Shown piece by piece: positions 1 to 8,439 of a stretch of DNA of 64,000 nucleotides. Each line of letters begins with the position of its first letter. The stretch's first letter is position 1. A program made the translations under genes and the position numbers. Source of the stretch: Streptomyces sp. F001 (GTDB taxonomy: Bacteria; Actinomycetota; Actinomycetes; Streptomycetales; Streptomycetaceae); assembly GCF_004187715.1 (NCBI RefSeq), contig NZ_QZWF01000010.1, positions 186,001 to 250,000 of the forward strand, written 5' to 3'. The notes beneath the pieces were generated by a model. It was not told the origin of the DNA and did not search any database. It was given only the letters and a program-made list of their open reading frames with translations.

Positions 1-842
1 CGGCCCGGCAGGTCAAGGACCGCCTGGACCGCGAGCTGATCGGCAACGTCTCGCTCCGCGTCCTCGACACCGAGCGGCCGGACGCCTGGGAGGTGCAGGG
101 CCGCGGCGAGCTGGCGCTGGCCATCCTCGTCGAGACCATGCGCCGTGAGGGCTACGAGCTGACCGTCGGCAAGCCCCAGGTCGTCACCAAGGACGTCGAC
201 GGCAAGACGTACGAGCCGGTCGAGCGGATGACGATCGACGTGCCCGAGGAGCACATGGGTGCCGTCACGCAGCTCATGGGTGTCCGCAAGGGCCGGATGG
301 ACAACATGTCCAACCACGGCTCGGGCTGGGTCCGTATGGAGTTCGTGGTCCCGTCCCGTGGCCTGATCGGTTTCCGGACGGAGTTCCTCACCCAGACCCG
401 CGGTACGGGCATCGCCCACTCGATCCACGAGGGCTTCGAGCCGTGGTTCGGCGCCCTGCAGACCCGTAACAACGGCTCGCTGGTCGCCGACCGCTCCGGT
501 GCCGTCACCGCCTTCGCGATGACGAACCTTCAGGAGCGCGGCGTGCTCTTCGTGGAGCCGGGCACCGAGGTGTACGAGGGCATGATCGTCGGCGAGAACT
601 CTCGCTCCGACGACATGGACGTCAACATCACCAAGGAGAAGAAGCTCACCAACATGCGCTCTTCCACGGCCGATGTGACCGAGTCGATCGTCCCGCCGCG
701 CAAGCTGTCGCTGGAGCAGTCGCTGGAGTTCTGCCGCGACGACGAGTGCGTCGAGGTGACCCCGGAGGCCGTTCGCATCCGCAAGGTGAACCTGGACGCC
801 CGCGAGCGGGCCCGCGCCGCGAGCCGCGCCAAGCACGGCTGA
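1..842 (+). CDS. typA: Translational GTPase TypA/BipA, C-terminal part (5' end outside window)
   Basis: The open frame enters from the left edge at base 3 and gives the last 279 residues of a TypA/BipA ribosome-associated GTPase. The visible part covers the elongation-factor-like domain III (RELIGNVSLRV, GRGELALAILVETMRREG) and the TypA-specific C-terminal domain (SRGLIGFRTEFLTQTRGTG, then VGENSRSDDMDVN and KKLTNMRSS). The GTPase domain lies upstream of the window. TypA acts on the ribosome and is linked to stress and low-temperature growth. The frame ends cleanly at a TGA followed by a hairpin, so the gene is separate from the transporter operon downstream. The family assignment is very secure. 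Confidence 0.96.
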   Translation, partial: ARQVKDRLDRELIGNVSLRVLDTERPDAWEVQGRGELALAILVETMRREGYELTVGKPQVVTKDVDGKTYEPVERMTIDVPEEHMGAVTQLMGVRKGRMDNMSNHGSGWVRMEFVVPSRGLIGFRTEFLTQTRGTGIAHSIHEGFEPWFGALQTRNNGSLVADRSGAVTAFAMTNLQERGVLFVEPGTEVYEGMIVGENSRSDDMDVNITKEKKLTNMRSSTADVTESIVPPRKLSLEQSLEFCRDDECVEVTPEAVRIRKVNLDARERARAASRAKHG

Positions 843-869
843 CACGCCCTCACCGGCACGTCAGGAAGG

Positions 870-900
870 CCCGGCCCTTCCCCTCTCGGGGAGGGCCGGG
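870..900 (+). terminator. Hairpin after typA
   Basis: A GC-rich stem begins 28 bases after the typA stop. The left arm is CCCGGCCCTTCCCC and the right arm GGGGAGGGCCGGG, with one bulged base and a short TCTC-type loop. There is no long T-run, as is usual for Streptomyces terminators. Confidence 0.7.
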
Positions 901-971
901 TCGTCGCGTTCAGACGGCTTTCAGATGCCTTTGGGGGGCTGTTCGCATATCGGTGCCTCGGCGATCAAGTT

Positions 972-1009
972 TCGGACATGTAAACAAAAATCCCTCCTGG
1001 TATGTCCGA
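972..1009. promoter_or_regulatory. Inverted repeat upstream of bldKA, candidate operator
   Basis: TCGGACAT (972-979) and ATGTCCGA (1002-1009) are perfect 8-bp inverted copies separated by 22 bases of AT-rich DNA, about 205 bp upstream of the bldKA start. The centres are 30 bp apart, close to three helical turns. Assignment as a regulator site is inference; it could also be a chance repeat. Confidence 0.3.
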
Positions 1010-1213
1010 TTCGCCGATTTACCGTCCCACCTGTCAAGCGCGCGCAGGTGTCAATCTTTGCAATTTTTGCTCAAAAAATGGGCGGTAGGGAGATCCCTGT
1101 GTCTTCCGCCCTTGACGCGCGTTGATGCACTTGGCGAAAGTTCCCCCAAACCACAGAACCTGCCGGTATCTGTGCTGCGCTCAACTCTCCAACCCCCCGG
1201 GGGAAGAACACAC

Positions 1214-2260
1214 ATGACCAGTCCAACCAAGGCCGAGGACTCGGGGTCCGCGGTCGCCTTGGACCCAGAGCTCGCGGCGACCTCGGAAGTCGCCAAGGGT
1301 GCCAAGAAGCTTGAGGGTCGTTCCCCCGGGCAGTTGATGTGGCAGCGCTTCAAGCGTGACCGTACAGGGATGTTCTGTGCCGGCGTAGTGATTTTCTACT
1401 TCGTCGTCGCGCTGTGCGCCCCGCTGCTCACCGCGATCAGCGGCACCAACCCGTACACCCTGTACGGCCAGGACCCCACGTACGCGGACCAGCCCGTGCT
1501 GGACGACTTCGGGCTGCCGCTGGGCTACTTCGGCGGAGTCTCGGCGGACCACTGGTTCGGTGTGGAGCCGCAGTACGGCCGTGATCTGTTCGCCATGCTG
1601 GTGTACGGCATGCGCACCTCGCTGCTCATGGCGCTGGGCGTGACCACGCTGCTGATGCTGACCGGCATCATCATCGGCATGGTCGGCGGCTACTTCGGCG
1701 GCCGGACCGACTACTGGCTCGGCCGGGTCACCGACTTCTTCCTCTCGTTCCCGCAGCAGCTGTTCTTCATCGCCTTCATGCCCGTCGTGACCGCGTTCTT
1801 CGTGGACCCGCGGGAGGAGACCCCCACGTACTTCCGCGCGTTGGCGATCCTGATCGTGCTGTGGCTGCTGGGCTGGATGGGCATGGCGCGTATCGTCCGC
1901 TCCACCGTGCTGTCGCTGCGTGAGCGGGAGTTCGTCGAGGCCGCCAAGGTCGCCGGCGCCTCCCCGGGGCGGATCGTCCGCAAGGAGATCCTGCCGAACA
2001 TCGTCTCGCCGATCCTGATCCAGTTCACGTACCAGCTGCCCAGCACCATCCTCACCATCGCGTTCCTCTCCTTCGCCGGTGTCGGTTTCGTCGAGCCGAC
2101 CCCGGACTGGGGACGACTGTTCGCCGCCGGCGCCAAGTACGCCGAGCAGGACCCGGCGTTCATGTTCTTCCCCGGGGTGGCGCTGGTGATCTTCATCCTG
2201 TGCTTCAACCTCCTCGGAGACTCCGTACGGGATGCCTTCGACCCCAAGTCCGGGCGGTAA
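1214..2260 (+). CDS. bldKA: Oligopeptide ABC transporter permease BldKA (DppC/OppC type)
   Basis: This 348-aa inner-membrane permease has the DppC/OppC layout: a cytoplasmic N-terminal tail of about 50 residues, a first membrane segment (CAGVVIFYFVVALCAPLLT), an extracytoplasmic loop, then five further hydrophobic segments. The EAA loop (EFVEAAKVAGASPGRIVRKE), which contacts the ATPases, lies near residues 235-255. The start was set at ATG 1214; the frame is open far upstream, but that part has no membrane-protein character. It is the first gene of a permease-SBP-permease-ATPase-ATPase operon directly downstream of typA, the order of the S. coelicolor bldK locus. BldK imports an oligopeptide signal needed for aerial hyphae (established for S. 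coelicolor). The bldK identity rests on gene order and typA context. Confidence 0.85.
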   Translation: MTSPTKAEDSGSAVALDPELAATSEVAKGAKKLEGRSPGQLMWQRFKRDRTGMFCAGVVIFYFVVALCAPLLTAISGTNPYTLYGQDPTYADQPVLDDFGLPLGYFGGVSADHWFGVEPQYGRDLFAMLVYGMRTSLLMALGVTTLLMLTGIIIGMVGGYFGGRTDYWLGRVTDFFLSFPQQLFFIAFMPVVTAFFVDPREETPTYFRALAILIVLWLLGWMGMARIVRSTVLSLREREFVEAAKVAGASPGRIVRKEILPNIVSPILIQFTYQLPSTILTIAFLSFAGVGFVEPTPDWGRLFAAGAKYAEQDPAFMFFPGVALVIFILCFNLLGDSVRDAFDPKSGR

Positions 2261-2361
2261 TCGTCCATTGGTGGGGGGTGACTGCCGCCCCCGCGACGGC
2301 CTACCAGCCGCGTCAGGCAGTACTCATGGATAACAACCGACAGGTAGGTGCATTCACCGCT

Positions 2362-4155
2362 ATGAAGTCGTTCACCTCGCGCAGAGCGCGCGCCATAGTG
2401 GTCGCGATCGCGGCCGGCTCCCTCGCGCTCACGGGCTGCTCGGAGAACAAGGGCACGAACTCCAACAAGGACTCCAAGGAGGACCAGAAGGAGGCGGCCA
2501 CCCAGTCGAAGGCCGTCACCTACGCCGACGCCGCGGCCTCGACCGGCCCGGCCGAGGAGGTCCCCGGCGCCAAGAGCGGCGGCACCATCCAGGTCTACCA
2601 GGAGCAGGGCCTGTCCCACCTGGACCCGAGCCAGATCTACGTCTCGGACGCCGGCCAGGTCGCCAACCTGCTCTTCCGCGGACTGACGAACTTCCAGGAG
2701 GACGGCAAGGGCGGCGTCTCGGTCGTCGGCGACCTCGCCACCGACTCCGGCAAGTCCTCCGACGGCGGCAAGACCTGGACGTTCACGCTCAAGGACGGCA
2801 TCAAGGACCAGAACGGCAAGGAGATCACCTCCGCCGACGTCCGCCACACCGTCGAGCGCCAGTACGCGGAGTTCATCTTCGACGGCCCGACGTACCTGCA
2901 GACCTGGCTGAGCGGCGCGGACTACCGCAAGGCGCTGCCGGACGGCGGCTACGGCAAGAAGCACCTGCCGGACTCGGTCCTGGAGACCCCGGACGACAAG
3001 ACCGTCATCTTCCACTTCGACACCGCGCGTCCGGACCTGCCGCAGACGCTGGCCATGCCGGGCTACTCCGTCGTGCCGGAGGAGTCCGACACGAAGGAGA
3101 AGTACGACAAGGCCCCGGTCGCCACCGGCCCGTACAAGATCGCCGAGTACAAGATCGGCAAGTCCCTCAAGCTCGTCAAGAACGACCAGTGGGACCCGAA
3201 GACCGACGTCGTGCGCCACCAGTACCTGGACGGCTGGAACTTCGACTTCGGTGTCACCGAGTCGACCCAGACCAAGCGCCTGATCGCCGACCAGGGCGAC
3301 GCCAAGAACGCCATCCAGCTCACCGGCAGCGTCGAGTCCACCCAGATCCAGGACGTCGTCGGGGACGCGGTCGTCAACAAGCGCACGATCAAGGGCTACC
3401 AGCCCTACGTCCAGGTGCTGAACTTCAACCTGGACAAGGTCAAGAACAAGAAGGTCCGCGACGCCATCACCTACGCGGTGAACTCCAAGTCGCTGATCGC
3501 CGGTGAGGGCGGCGCCTACGGCGGCGACGTGGCCCCGAACCTGTTCGCCCCGACCCTGCCGGGCTACGAGGCCGACTACGACCCGTACGGCCGTCTGAAG
3601 ACGCCGCAGGGCAACATCGCGAAGGCCGAGGAGCTCCTGAAGGACGTCCCGGCCGCCGAGAAGAAGCTGGTCTTCGCCTACGCCAACAGCGAGGCGGGCC
3701 AGAAGCGCAAGGTCGCCATCGAGGACGCGCTGACCAAGGTCGGCTTCGACGTCGTCTCCAAGGAGGTCGACGCCGCCAGCTACTACGAGCAGATCGGCAA
3801 GCTCGACAACCCGTACGACATCTACATCTCCGGCTGGGGCCAGGACTGGCCGTCCCCGGCCACGGTCGTCACGCCGGTCTACGACGGTGACCAGATCGCC
3901 GAGGGTTCGCCGAACTACTCGCACATCGACGACCCGAAGGTCCAGGAGCTGATCAAGAAGGCCCTGACCCAGGAGCCGACCGAGGCGGCGAAGACCTGGA
4001 TCGAGGCGCACCACTACATCCTGGAGGAGGTCAACCCGGCCGCTCCGCTGTGGTACACCAAGCAGCTCCAGCTCTACGGCTCGAACATCGGCGGTGCTCG
4101 CTACAGCACCGAGTCCAGCTACATCGACGTCACCCGACTGTTCCTGAAGTCGTAA
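2362..4155 (+). CDS. bldKB: Oligopeptide-binding lipoprotein BldKB (SBP family 5)
   Basis: This 597-aa extracellular solute-binding lipoprotein has a lipobox LTGC with the lipidated cysteine at residue 26, after a short positive n-region (MKSFTSRRAR) and a hydrophobic core. A lysine- and glutamate-rich linker follows, then the family 5 peptide-binding fold (GGTIQVYQEQGLSHLDPSQ; later ATGPYKIAEY and KVRDAITYAVNS). ATG 2362 was chosen because it gives a clean signal peptide and follows AGGTAGGTG at 2342-2350; the frame is open back to 2200. It sits between the two permease genes, an unusual place for an SBP but the one it has in bldK. A stem-loop follows the stop. Confidence 0.88.
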   Translation: MKSFTSRRARAIVVAIAAGSLALTGCSENKGTNSNKDSKEDQKEAATQSKAVTYADAAASTGPAEEVPGAKSGGTIQVYQEQGLSHLDPSQIYVSDAGQVANLLFRGLTNFQEDGKGGVSVVGDLATDSGKSSDGGKTWTFTLKDGIKDQNGKEITSADVRHTVERQYAEFIFDGPTYLQTWLSGADYRKALPDGGYGKKHLPDSVLETPDDKTVIFHFDTARPDLPQTLAMPGYSVVPEESDTKEKYDKAPVATGPYKIAEYKIGKSLKLVKNDQWDPKTDVVRHQYLDGWNFDFGVTESTQTKRLIADQGDAKNAIQLTGSVESTQIQDVVGDAVVNKRTIKGYQPYVQVLNFNLDKVKNKKVRDAITYAVNSKSLIAGEGGAYGGDVAPNLFAPTLPGYEADYDPYGRLKTPQGNIAKAEELLKDVPAAEKKLVFAYANSEAGQKRKVAIEDALTKVGFDVVSKEVDAASYYEQIGKLDNPYDIYISGWGQDWPSPATVVTPVYDGDQIAEGSPNYSHIDDPKVQELIKKALTQEPTEAAKTWIEAHHYILEEVNPAAPLWYTKQLQLYGSNIGGARYSTESSYIDVTRLFLKS

Positions 4156-4170
4156 CTCTCTACGGCTGAT

Positions 4171-4206
4171 CGCGGGGGTGCGCACCAGGCGGAGCGCACC
4201 CCCGCG
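4171..4206 (+). terminator. Intra-operon stem-loop after bldKB
   Basis: CGCGGGGGTGCGC (4171-4183) pairs perfectly with GCGCACCCCCGCG (4194-4206) across a 10-base loop, 15 bp after the bldKB stop and about 50 bp before bldKC. Such hairpins between a binding-protein gene and its permease genes commonly act as partial terminators or 3'-end stabilisers so that the binding protein is made in excess. Confidence 0.7.
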
Positions 4207-4254
4207 GTTCCGCGCAAACCTCCCACCGTCTCCGCAGAGAGCAGCCTTCCCGCC

Positions 4255-5232
4255 ATGCTTCAGTTCATCATCCGGCGCACTGTCGGTGCTGTCGTCACCC
4301 TGTTTCTCATCGGCGCCGCAACCTTCTTCCTCTTCGTCGCGGCGCCATCCGACTACGCCTCTCTGGCCTGTGGCAGGGACTGCTCGCCCGCGAGACTGGA
4401 GGACATCCGTGAGGCGCTCGGCCTCAACCTGCCAGTGGCCCAGCAGTTCTGGGACTTCATGTCGGGAATCGTCGTCGGCCGTGACTTCCCCGACGGCCAC
4501 TGTGCCGCCCCGTGCCTCGGCCAGTCGTTCTACTCGGGCGACATGGTCTGGGACACGATCATGGACCGCTTCCCGCTGACCATCTCGCTGACCGTCGGCG
4601 CCATGGTTGTCTTCCTCACCGTCGGCATCGGCGCGGGCATGCTCGCCGCCTACCGGCGCGGCTCCGCGATCGACAAGGTCGCCACCGGCGCGTCCATGGT
4701 GCTCAGCTCGTTCCAGATCTACTTCCTCGGCCCCATCGTGCTGCTGATCTTCGTGTACAGCACCGGCTGGGTGGAGGACCCCAAGTACGTGCCGTTCACG
4801 GACGATCCGTTCGGCTGGCTCGCCGGGCTGTGGATCCCGATGGTCGTGATGGCCACCATCTTCACCGCGCAGTACACGCGTATGGCGCGCGCCTCGCTCG
4901 TCGAGCAGCTCGCCGAGGAGCACGTGCGCACCGCCCGGGCCAAGGGCATGCCGAAGCGGTACGTCTTCTTCCGCTACGCCTGGCGCGGTTCGCTCATCCC
5001 GATCGTCACCGTCCTCGGCATCGACCTCAGCTCGCTGCTCGGCGGCGGTGTGGTCACCGAACTGACCTTCTCCCTCCAGGGCATCGGCCGCCTCGCGGTG
5101 GACGGCGCGGTCAACAAGGACCTCCCGCTGACGATGGGCGTCATGCTGGTCGGAGCCTTCGTCATCCTGCTCCTGAACATCCTCGTCGACATCGTGTACG
5201 CCTGGATCGACCCGCGCGTCCGGCTCTCCTAG
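4255..5232 (+). CDS. bldKC: Oligopeptide ABC transporter permease BldKC (DppB/OppB type)
   Basis: This 325-aa permease is of the DppB type: the start MLQFIIRRTVGAVVTLF is the typical first membrane helix, followed by a long extracytoplasmic loop with two cysteine pairs (ACGRDC, HCAAPC) and then five helices. The EAA loop reads EHVRTARAKGMPKRYVFFRY near residues 222-241. The C-terminus DIVYAWIDPRVRLS is typical of the subfamily. It pairs with BldKA to form the channel. The next gene begins 15 bp after its stop, supporting co-transcription. Confidence 0.87.
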   Translation: MLQFIIRRTVGAVVTLFLIGAATFFLFVAAPSDYASLACGRDCSPARLEDIREALGLNLPVAQQFWDFMSGIVVGRDFPDGHCAAPCLGQSFYSGDMVWDTIMDRFPLTISLTVGAMVVFLTVGIGAGMLAAYRRGSAIDKVATGASMVLSSFQIYFLGPIVLLIFVYSTGWVEDPKYVPFTDDPFGWLAGLWIPMVVMATIFTAQYTRMARASLVEQLAEEHVRTARAKGMPKRYVFFRYAWRGSLIPIVTVLGIDLSSLLGGGVVTELTFSLQGIGRLAVDGAVNKDLPLTMGVMLVGAFVILLLNILVDIVYAWIDPRVRLS

Positions 5233-5247
5233 GAAGAACGAACCACC

Positions 5248-6309
5248 GTGACCACACTGACCAAGACCGAGGACGCCCCGGCCCCGACCGGGCCCGAGAG
5301 CTTCCTCTCGGTCCGTGACCTGCGGGTGCAGTTCTCCACCGAGGACGGCATCGTCAAGGCGGTCGACGGACTGTCCTTCGATGTCGAGCGCGGCAAGACC
5401 CTGGGCATCGTCGGCGAGTCCGGCTCCGGCAAGTCCGTCACCAACCTGACGATCCTGGGTCTGCACAACCCGCGGACCACCACCATCGACGGCGAGATCG
5501 TCCTCGACGGCAAGGAACTCGTCACCGCCACCGAGAAGGAGCTGGAGCAGCTCCGTGGCAACAAGATGGCGATGATCTTCCAGGACCCGCTGACCGCCCT
5601 CTCCCCGTACTACACGGTGGGCCGCCAGCTGTCCGAGCCGTACCGGAAGCACACCGGTGCCTCCAAGAAGGAGGCCAAGGACCGGGCGATCCAGATGCTG
5701 GAGAAGGTCGGCATCCCGCAGCCCAAGGTGCGCTTCGACGACTACCCGCACCAGTTCTCCGGCGGTATGCGCCAGCGCGCGATGATCGCCATGGCGCTGA
5801 TGTGCGACCCCGACCTGCTGATCGCCGACGAGCCGACCACCGCGCTCGACGTGACCGTGCAGGCGCAGATCCTGGACCTGCTCAAGGACCTCCAGCAGGA
5901 GTTCGGCTCCGCGATCATCTTCATCACCCACGACCTCGGCGTCATCTCCAACATGGCCGACGACCTGCTGGTGATGTACGCCGGCCGGGCCGTGGAGCGC
6001 GGCAGCGTCAAGGAGGTGCTGCGCACCCCGAAGCATCCGTACACCTGGGGCCTGCTCAGCTCCATGCCGCGCCTGGACGGCGACATCCACACCGAGCTGA
6101 CGCCGATCCCGGGCGCCCCGCCCTCCCTGCTCAACCCGCCGTCCGGCTGCCCCTTCCACCCGCGCTGCGCCTTCAAGGACAAGGTGTCGGGCACGCTCTG
6201 CACGGACGTACGGCCGCCGCTGGGCGAGGGCCGTGACTCCGCGTGCCACCTCACGGCCGAGCAGAAGCAGACCATCTTCATCGACGAGATCCAGCCCCGG
6301 CTGCGCTAG
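5248..6309 (+). CDS. bldKD: Oligopeptide ABC transporter ATPase BldKD (DppD/OppD type)
   Basis: This 353-aa ABC ATPase shows Walker A GESGSGKS near residues 56-63, Q-loop IFQDPLTALSP, signature SGGMRQR, Walker B LLIADEPTTALD and switch histidine ITHDLG. The C-terminal extension is the oligopeptide/dipeptide transporter domain (KHPYTWGLLSSMPR, then CPFHPRC), typical of DppD/OppD. GTG 5248 was taken as the start; the residues before Walker A fit the family. It energises the BldKA/BldKC channel with BldKE. Confidence 0.88.
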   Translation: MTTLTKTEDAPAPTGPESFLSVRDLRVQFSTEDGIVKAVDGLSFDVERGKTLGIVGESGSGKSVTNLTILGLHNPRTTTIDGEIVLDGKELVTATEKELEQLRGNKMAMIFQDPLTALSPYYTVGRQLSEPYRKHTGASKKEAKDRAIQMLEKVGIPQPKVRFDDYPHQFSGGMRQRAMIAMALMCDPDLLIADEPTTALDVTVQAQILDLLKDLQQEFGSAIIFITHDLGVISNMADDLLVMYAGRAVERGSVKEVLRTPKHPYTWGLLSSMPRLDGDIHTELTPIPGAPPSLLNPPSGCPFHPRCAFKDKVSGTLCTDVRPPLGEGRDSACHLTAEQKQTIFIDEIQPRLR

Positions 6310-6323
6310 GGAGAACCGAGATC

Positions 6324-7439
6324 ATGAGCGAGAACCTCACCCTCCCCGCACAGCAGGGCTCCACCGATCCGACCCCGACGGAAACCCTCCTCGAGGTCAA
6401 GGGGCTCACGAAACACTTCCCGATCTACGGCGGCTTCCCGATCAAACGGAAGGTCGGCGCGGTCCAGGCCGTGGACGGCGTCGACCTGACCGTCGGCGTC
6501 GGCGAGAGCCTCGGCCTGGTCGGCGAGTCCGGCTGCGGCAAGTCGACCACCGGCCGGCTCATCACGCGCCTGCTGGCGCCGACGGCCGGACAGATCACCT
6601 ACGCCGGGCAGGACATCACGCACGCCTCCCGCAGGCAGCTCGCGCCGGTGCGGTCCGAGATCCAGATGATCTTCCAGGACCCGTACTCCTCGCTGAACCC
6701 ACGGCAAACCGTCGGCACGATCATCAAGTCGCCGATGGAGGTCAACGGGATCAACCCCGAGGGCGGCCGGGAGAAGCGGGTCCGGGAGCTGCTGGAGCTG
6801 GTCGGCCTCAACCCCGAGCACTACAACCGCTTCCCGCACGAGTTCTCCGGCGGCCAGCGTCAGCGCATCGGCGTGGCGCGGGCGCTCGCGCTGAACCCGA
6901 AGCTGATCGTCGCCGACGAGCCGGTCTCCGCGCTGGACGTGTCGATCCAGGCGCAGGTGGTGAACCTGCTGCAGAAGGTGCAGCAGGAGCTGGGCATCGC
7001 CTTCGTGTTCATCGCCCACGACCTGGCCATCGTCCGCCACTTCTCGCAGCGTGTGGCCGTCATGTACCTCGGCAAGGTGGTCGAGGTCGGCGACCGGGAC
7101 TCGATCTACAACCGGCCGCGGCACCCGTACACGCACGCCCTGCTGTCCGCGGTCCCCGAGGTCGAGATCAGCGACGAGAGCGAGAGCCGTGAGCGGATCC
7201 GCCTCGCCGGCGACGTGCCCTCGCCGATCCACCCGCCGTCCGGCTGCCGCTTCCGCACCCGCTGCTGGAAGGCGCAGGACAAGTGCGCCACCGAGGAACC
7301 GCCCCTGGTCCAGCTCTCCGGCAACCGGGCCGGCCACCTGACGGCCTGCCACTTCCCGGAGGACCCGACCACGGAGGCCCGCGACGAGGACGTCGTCCTC
7401 GACCCGGCGCTGAAGGCGCTGGAGGAGGACCAGGACTGA
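6324..7439 (+). CDS. bldKE: Oligopeptide ABC transporter ATPase BldKE (DppF/OppF type)
   Basis: This 371-aa ABC ATPase is the second of the pair, of the DppF/OppF class: N-terminal LLEVKGLTKHFPIYGG, Walker A GESGCGKS, Q-loop IFQDPYSSLNP, signature SGGQRQR, Walker B LIVADEPVSALD, H-loop IAHDLAIV, and the C-terminal oligopeptide-transporter tail with PPSGCRFRTRC. ATG 6324, 15 bp after the bldKD stop, was chosen over the upstream in-frame ATG at 6243, which would overlap bldKD by 67 bp. It ends the operon; the next gene is convergent, 16 bp away. Confidence 0.88.
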   Translation: MSENLTLPAQQGSTDPTPTETLLEVKGLTKHFPIYGGFPIKRKVGAVQAVDGVDLTVGVGESLGLVGESGCGKSTTGRLITRLLAPTAGQITYAGQDITHASRRQLAPVRSEIQMIFQDPYSSLNPRQTVGTIIKSPMEVNGINPEGGREKRVRELLELVGLNPEHYNRFPHEFSGGQRQRIGVARALALNPKLIVADEPVSALDVSIQAQVVNLLQKVQQELGIAFVFIAHDLAIVRHFSQRVAVMYLGKVVEVGDRDSIYNRPRHPYTHALLSAVPEVEISDESESRERIRLAGDVPSPIHPPSGCRFRTRCWKAQDKCATEEPPLVQLSGNRAGHLTACHFPEDPTTEARDEDVVLDPALKALEEDQD

Positions 7440-7455
7440 CGCTCCTGGCTTGACG

Positions 7456-8193
7456 CTAGGCCCGCCGTACGACGTTGATGATCTCGGGGCTGGCGGGGGT
7501 GAACGGCCCCCGCCCCCAGTCCCCGAACCGCTGCCGTACGGCGAGCCCGGCCTCGTCCAGGAACCGGTCCAGGGCCTCCACGCCGAGGAACCTCAGCGTG
7601 TTACGGCTGACCTGGGGCTCGTCCCAGCGCGGACCGTCGAAGGTCCCGGTGAACGACACCCGGTCCCCGTGGACCGGCGTCTCGGCCTCGTGCCACAGGC
7701 GCACCACGTCCCCGTCCGGGCCGCGGGCCTCGTGGATCCGGTCCGGGGTCCAGGACTCCCAGGCGCGGGCGGCCGGATTGCGCGTCTCGAACACGAACGC
7801 GCCGTGCGGGGCGAGGCTCCGGCGGACCGCGGCGAGCGAACGCCGCAGCTCCTCGTCGCCGAGCAGCTCCTGAAAGGCGTGCCCGGTCATCACGACCAGG
7901 TCGAACTCCTCGTGCCACCAGGTGCAGGGCAGGTCCCCGAGCACCCACTCGACGTCCCGGGTGGCGCGTCGGGCCCGTACGAGCATGGCGGCGGCCGGAT
8001 CGAGGCCGGTGAGCCGCCCTTGGTGCCCCGCCTCCCGCGCCTGCCGCAGCAGCCGCCCGGTTCCGCAGCCGACGTCGAGCACGGCGCCGGCGGACATCAC
8101 CAGATCGAGGTAGAAGTCGTCACCCGCTCCCCACGGGTTGAGGGCCTCATACAGTTCGACGAGAGCGGCGTCACGGTAGGAACGATCACCCAT
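7456..8193 (-). CDS. Class I SAM-dependent methyltransferase
   Basis: This 245-aa protein has the SAM-binding motif I VLDVGCGTGRLLRQA near residues 57-71, the acidic strand 2 end GLDPAAAMLVRARR, and the motif-IV-like region FDLVVMTGHAFQELL, all typical of small-molecule methyltransferases of the Methyltransf_25/11 type. The substrate cannot be told. It lies alone on the minus strand between two peptide transporter operons, convergent with bldKE. Confidence 0.82.
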   Translation of the reverse strand: MGDRSYRDAALVELYEALNPWGAGDDFYLDLVMSAGAVLDVGCGTGRLLRQAREAGHQGRLTGLDPAAAMLVRARRATRDVEWVLGDLPCTWWHEEFDLVVMTGHAFQELLGDEELRRSLAAVRRSLAPHGAFVFETRNPAARAWESWTPDRIHEARGPDGDVVRLWHEAETPVHGDRVSFTGTFDGPRWDEPQVSRNTLRFLGVEALDRFLDEAGLAVRQRFGDWGRGPFTPASPEIINVVRRA

Positions 8194-8366
8194 CCGGGCA
8201 GTGTGCCTGCTGTACGGCGGATCAGTACACGAATCCGGGATTTACGCGGGAAGAACGAACACATCGCAACGGCTCGCAGCCCCATCACCCTCAGCCGCCC
8301 CGTATTTCACCCGCACCCCCTCCCTCACTAGCCCAAAAAGCCGCACGCCTATGCATGGCGCACCGT

Positions 8367-8395
8367 TTGGCCGGATATTGGCCGTTATGGGGCCG
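8367..8395 (+). promoter_or_regulatory. Three GGCCG repeats at exact 11-bp spacing, candidate operator
   Basis: GGCCG occurs at 8369-8373, 8380-8384 and 8391-8395, the first two as TTGGCCG. The spacing is exactly 11 bp, so all three lie on the same face of the helix. The array sits 45-70 bp upstream of the second binding-protein start, in the position of a promoter. A regulatory role is inferred. Confidence 0.35.
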
Positions 8396-8439
8396 GCGTC
8401 CCGGCGACGGCGGTAGGGCACTGCATGAGGAGGGACTCC

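Larger units (their letters stand above)
843..1213. other. Intergenic region typA-bldKA (371 bp)
   Basis: After the typA hairpin the sequence becomes much more AT-rich than the rest of the window (about 955-1085, with runs such as CAATTTTTGCTCAAAAAA), as expected for a promoter or leader region. It contains the inverted repeat annotated separately at 972-1009 and a TTGACG hexamer at 1112-1117 without a convincing -10 partner. No convincing gene was found; a 66-codon frame at 925-1125 has no family resemblance. Confidence 0.5.

Noticed and set aside
1711..6249. A 1512-codon open frame on the minus strand
   Set aside because: It is the antisense shadow of the bldK genes. Its translation is Arg/Gly/Val-rich without domains, which is common in high-GC DNA with strong third-position bias.
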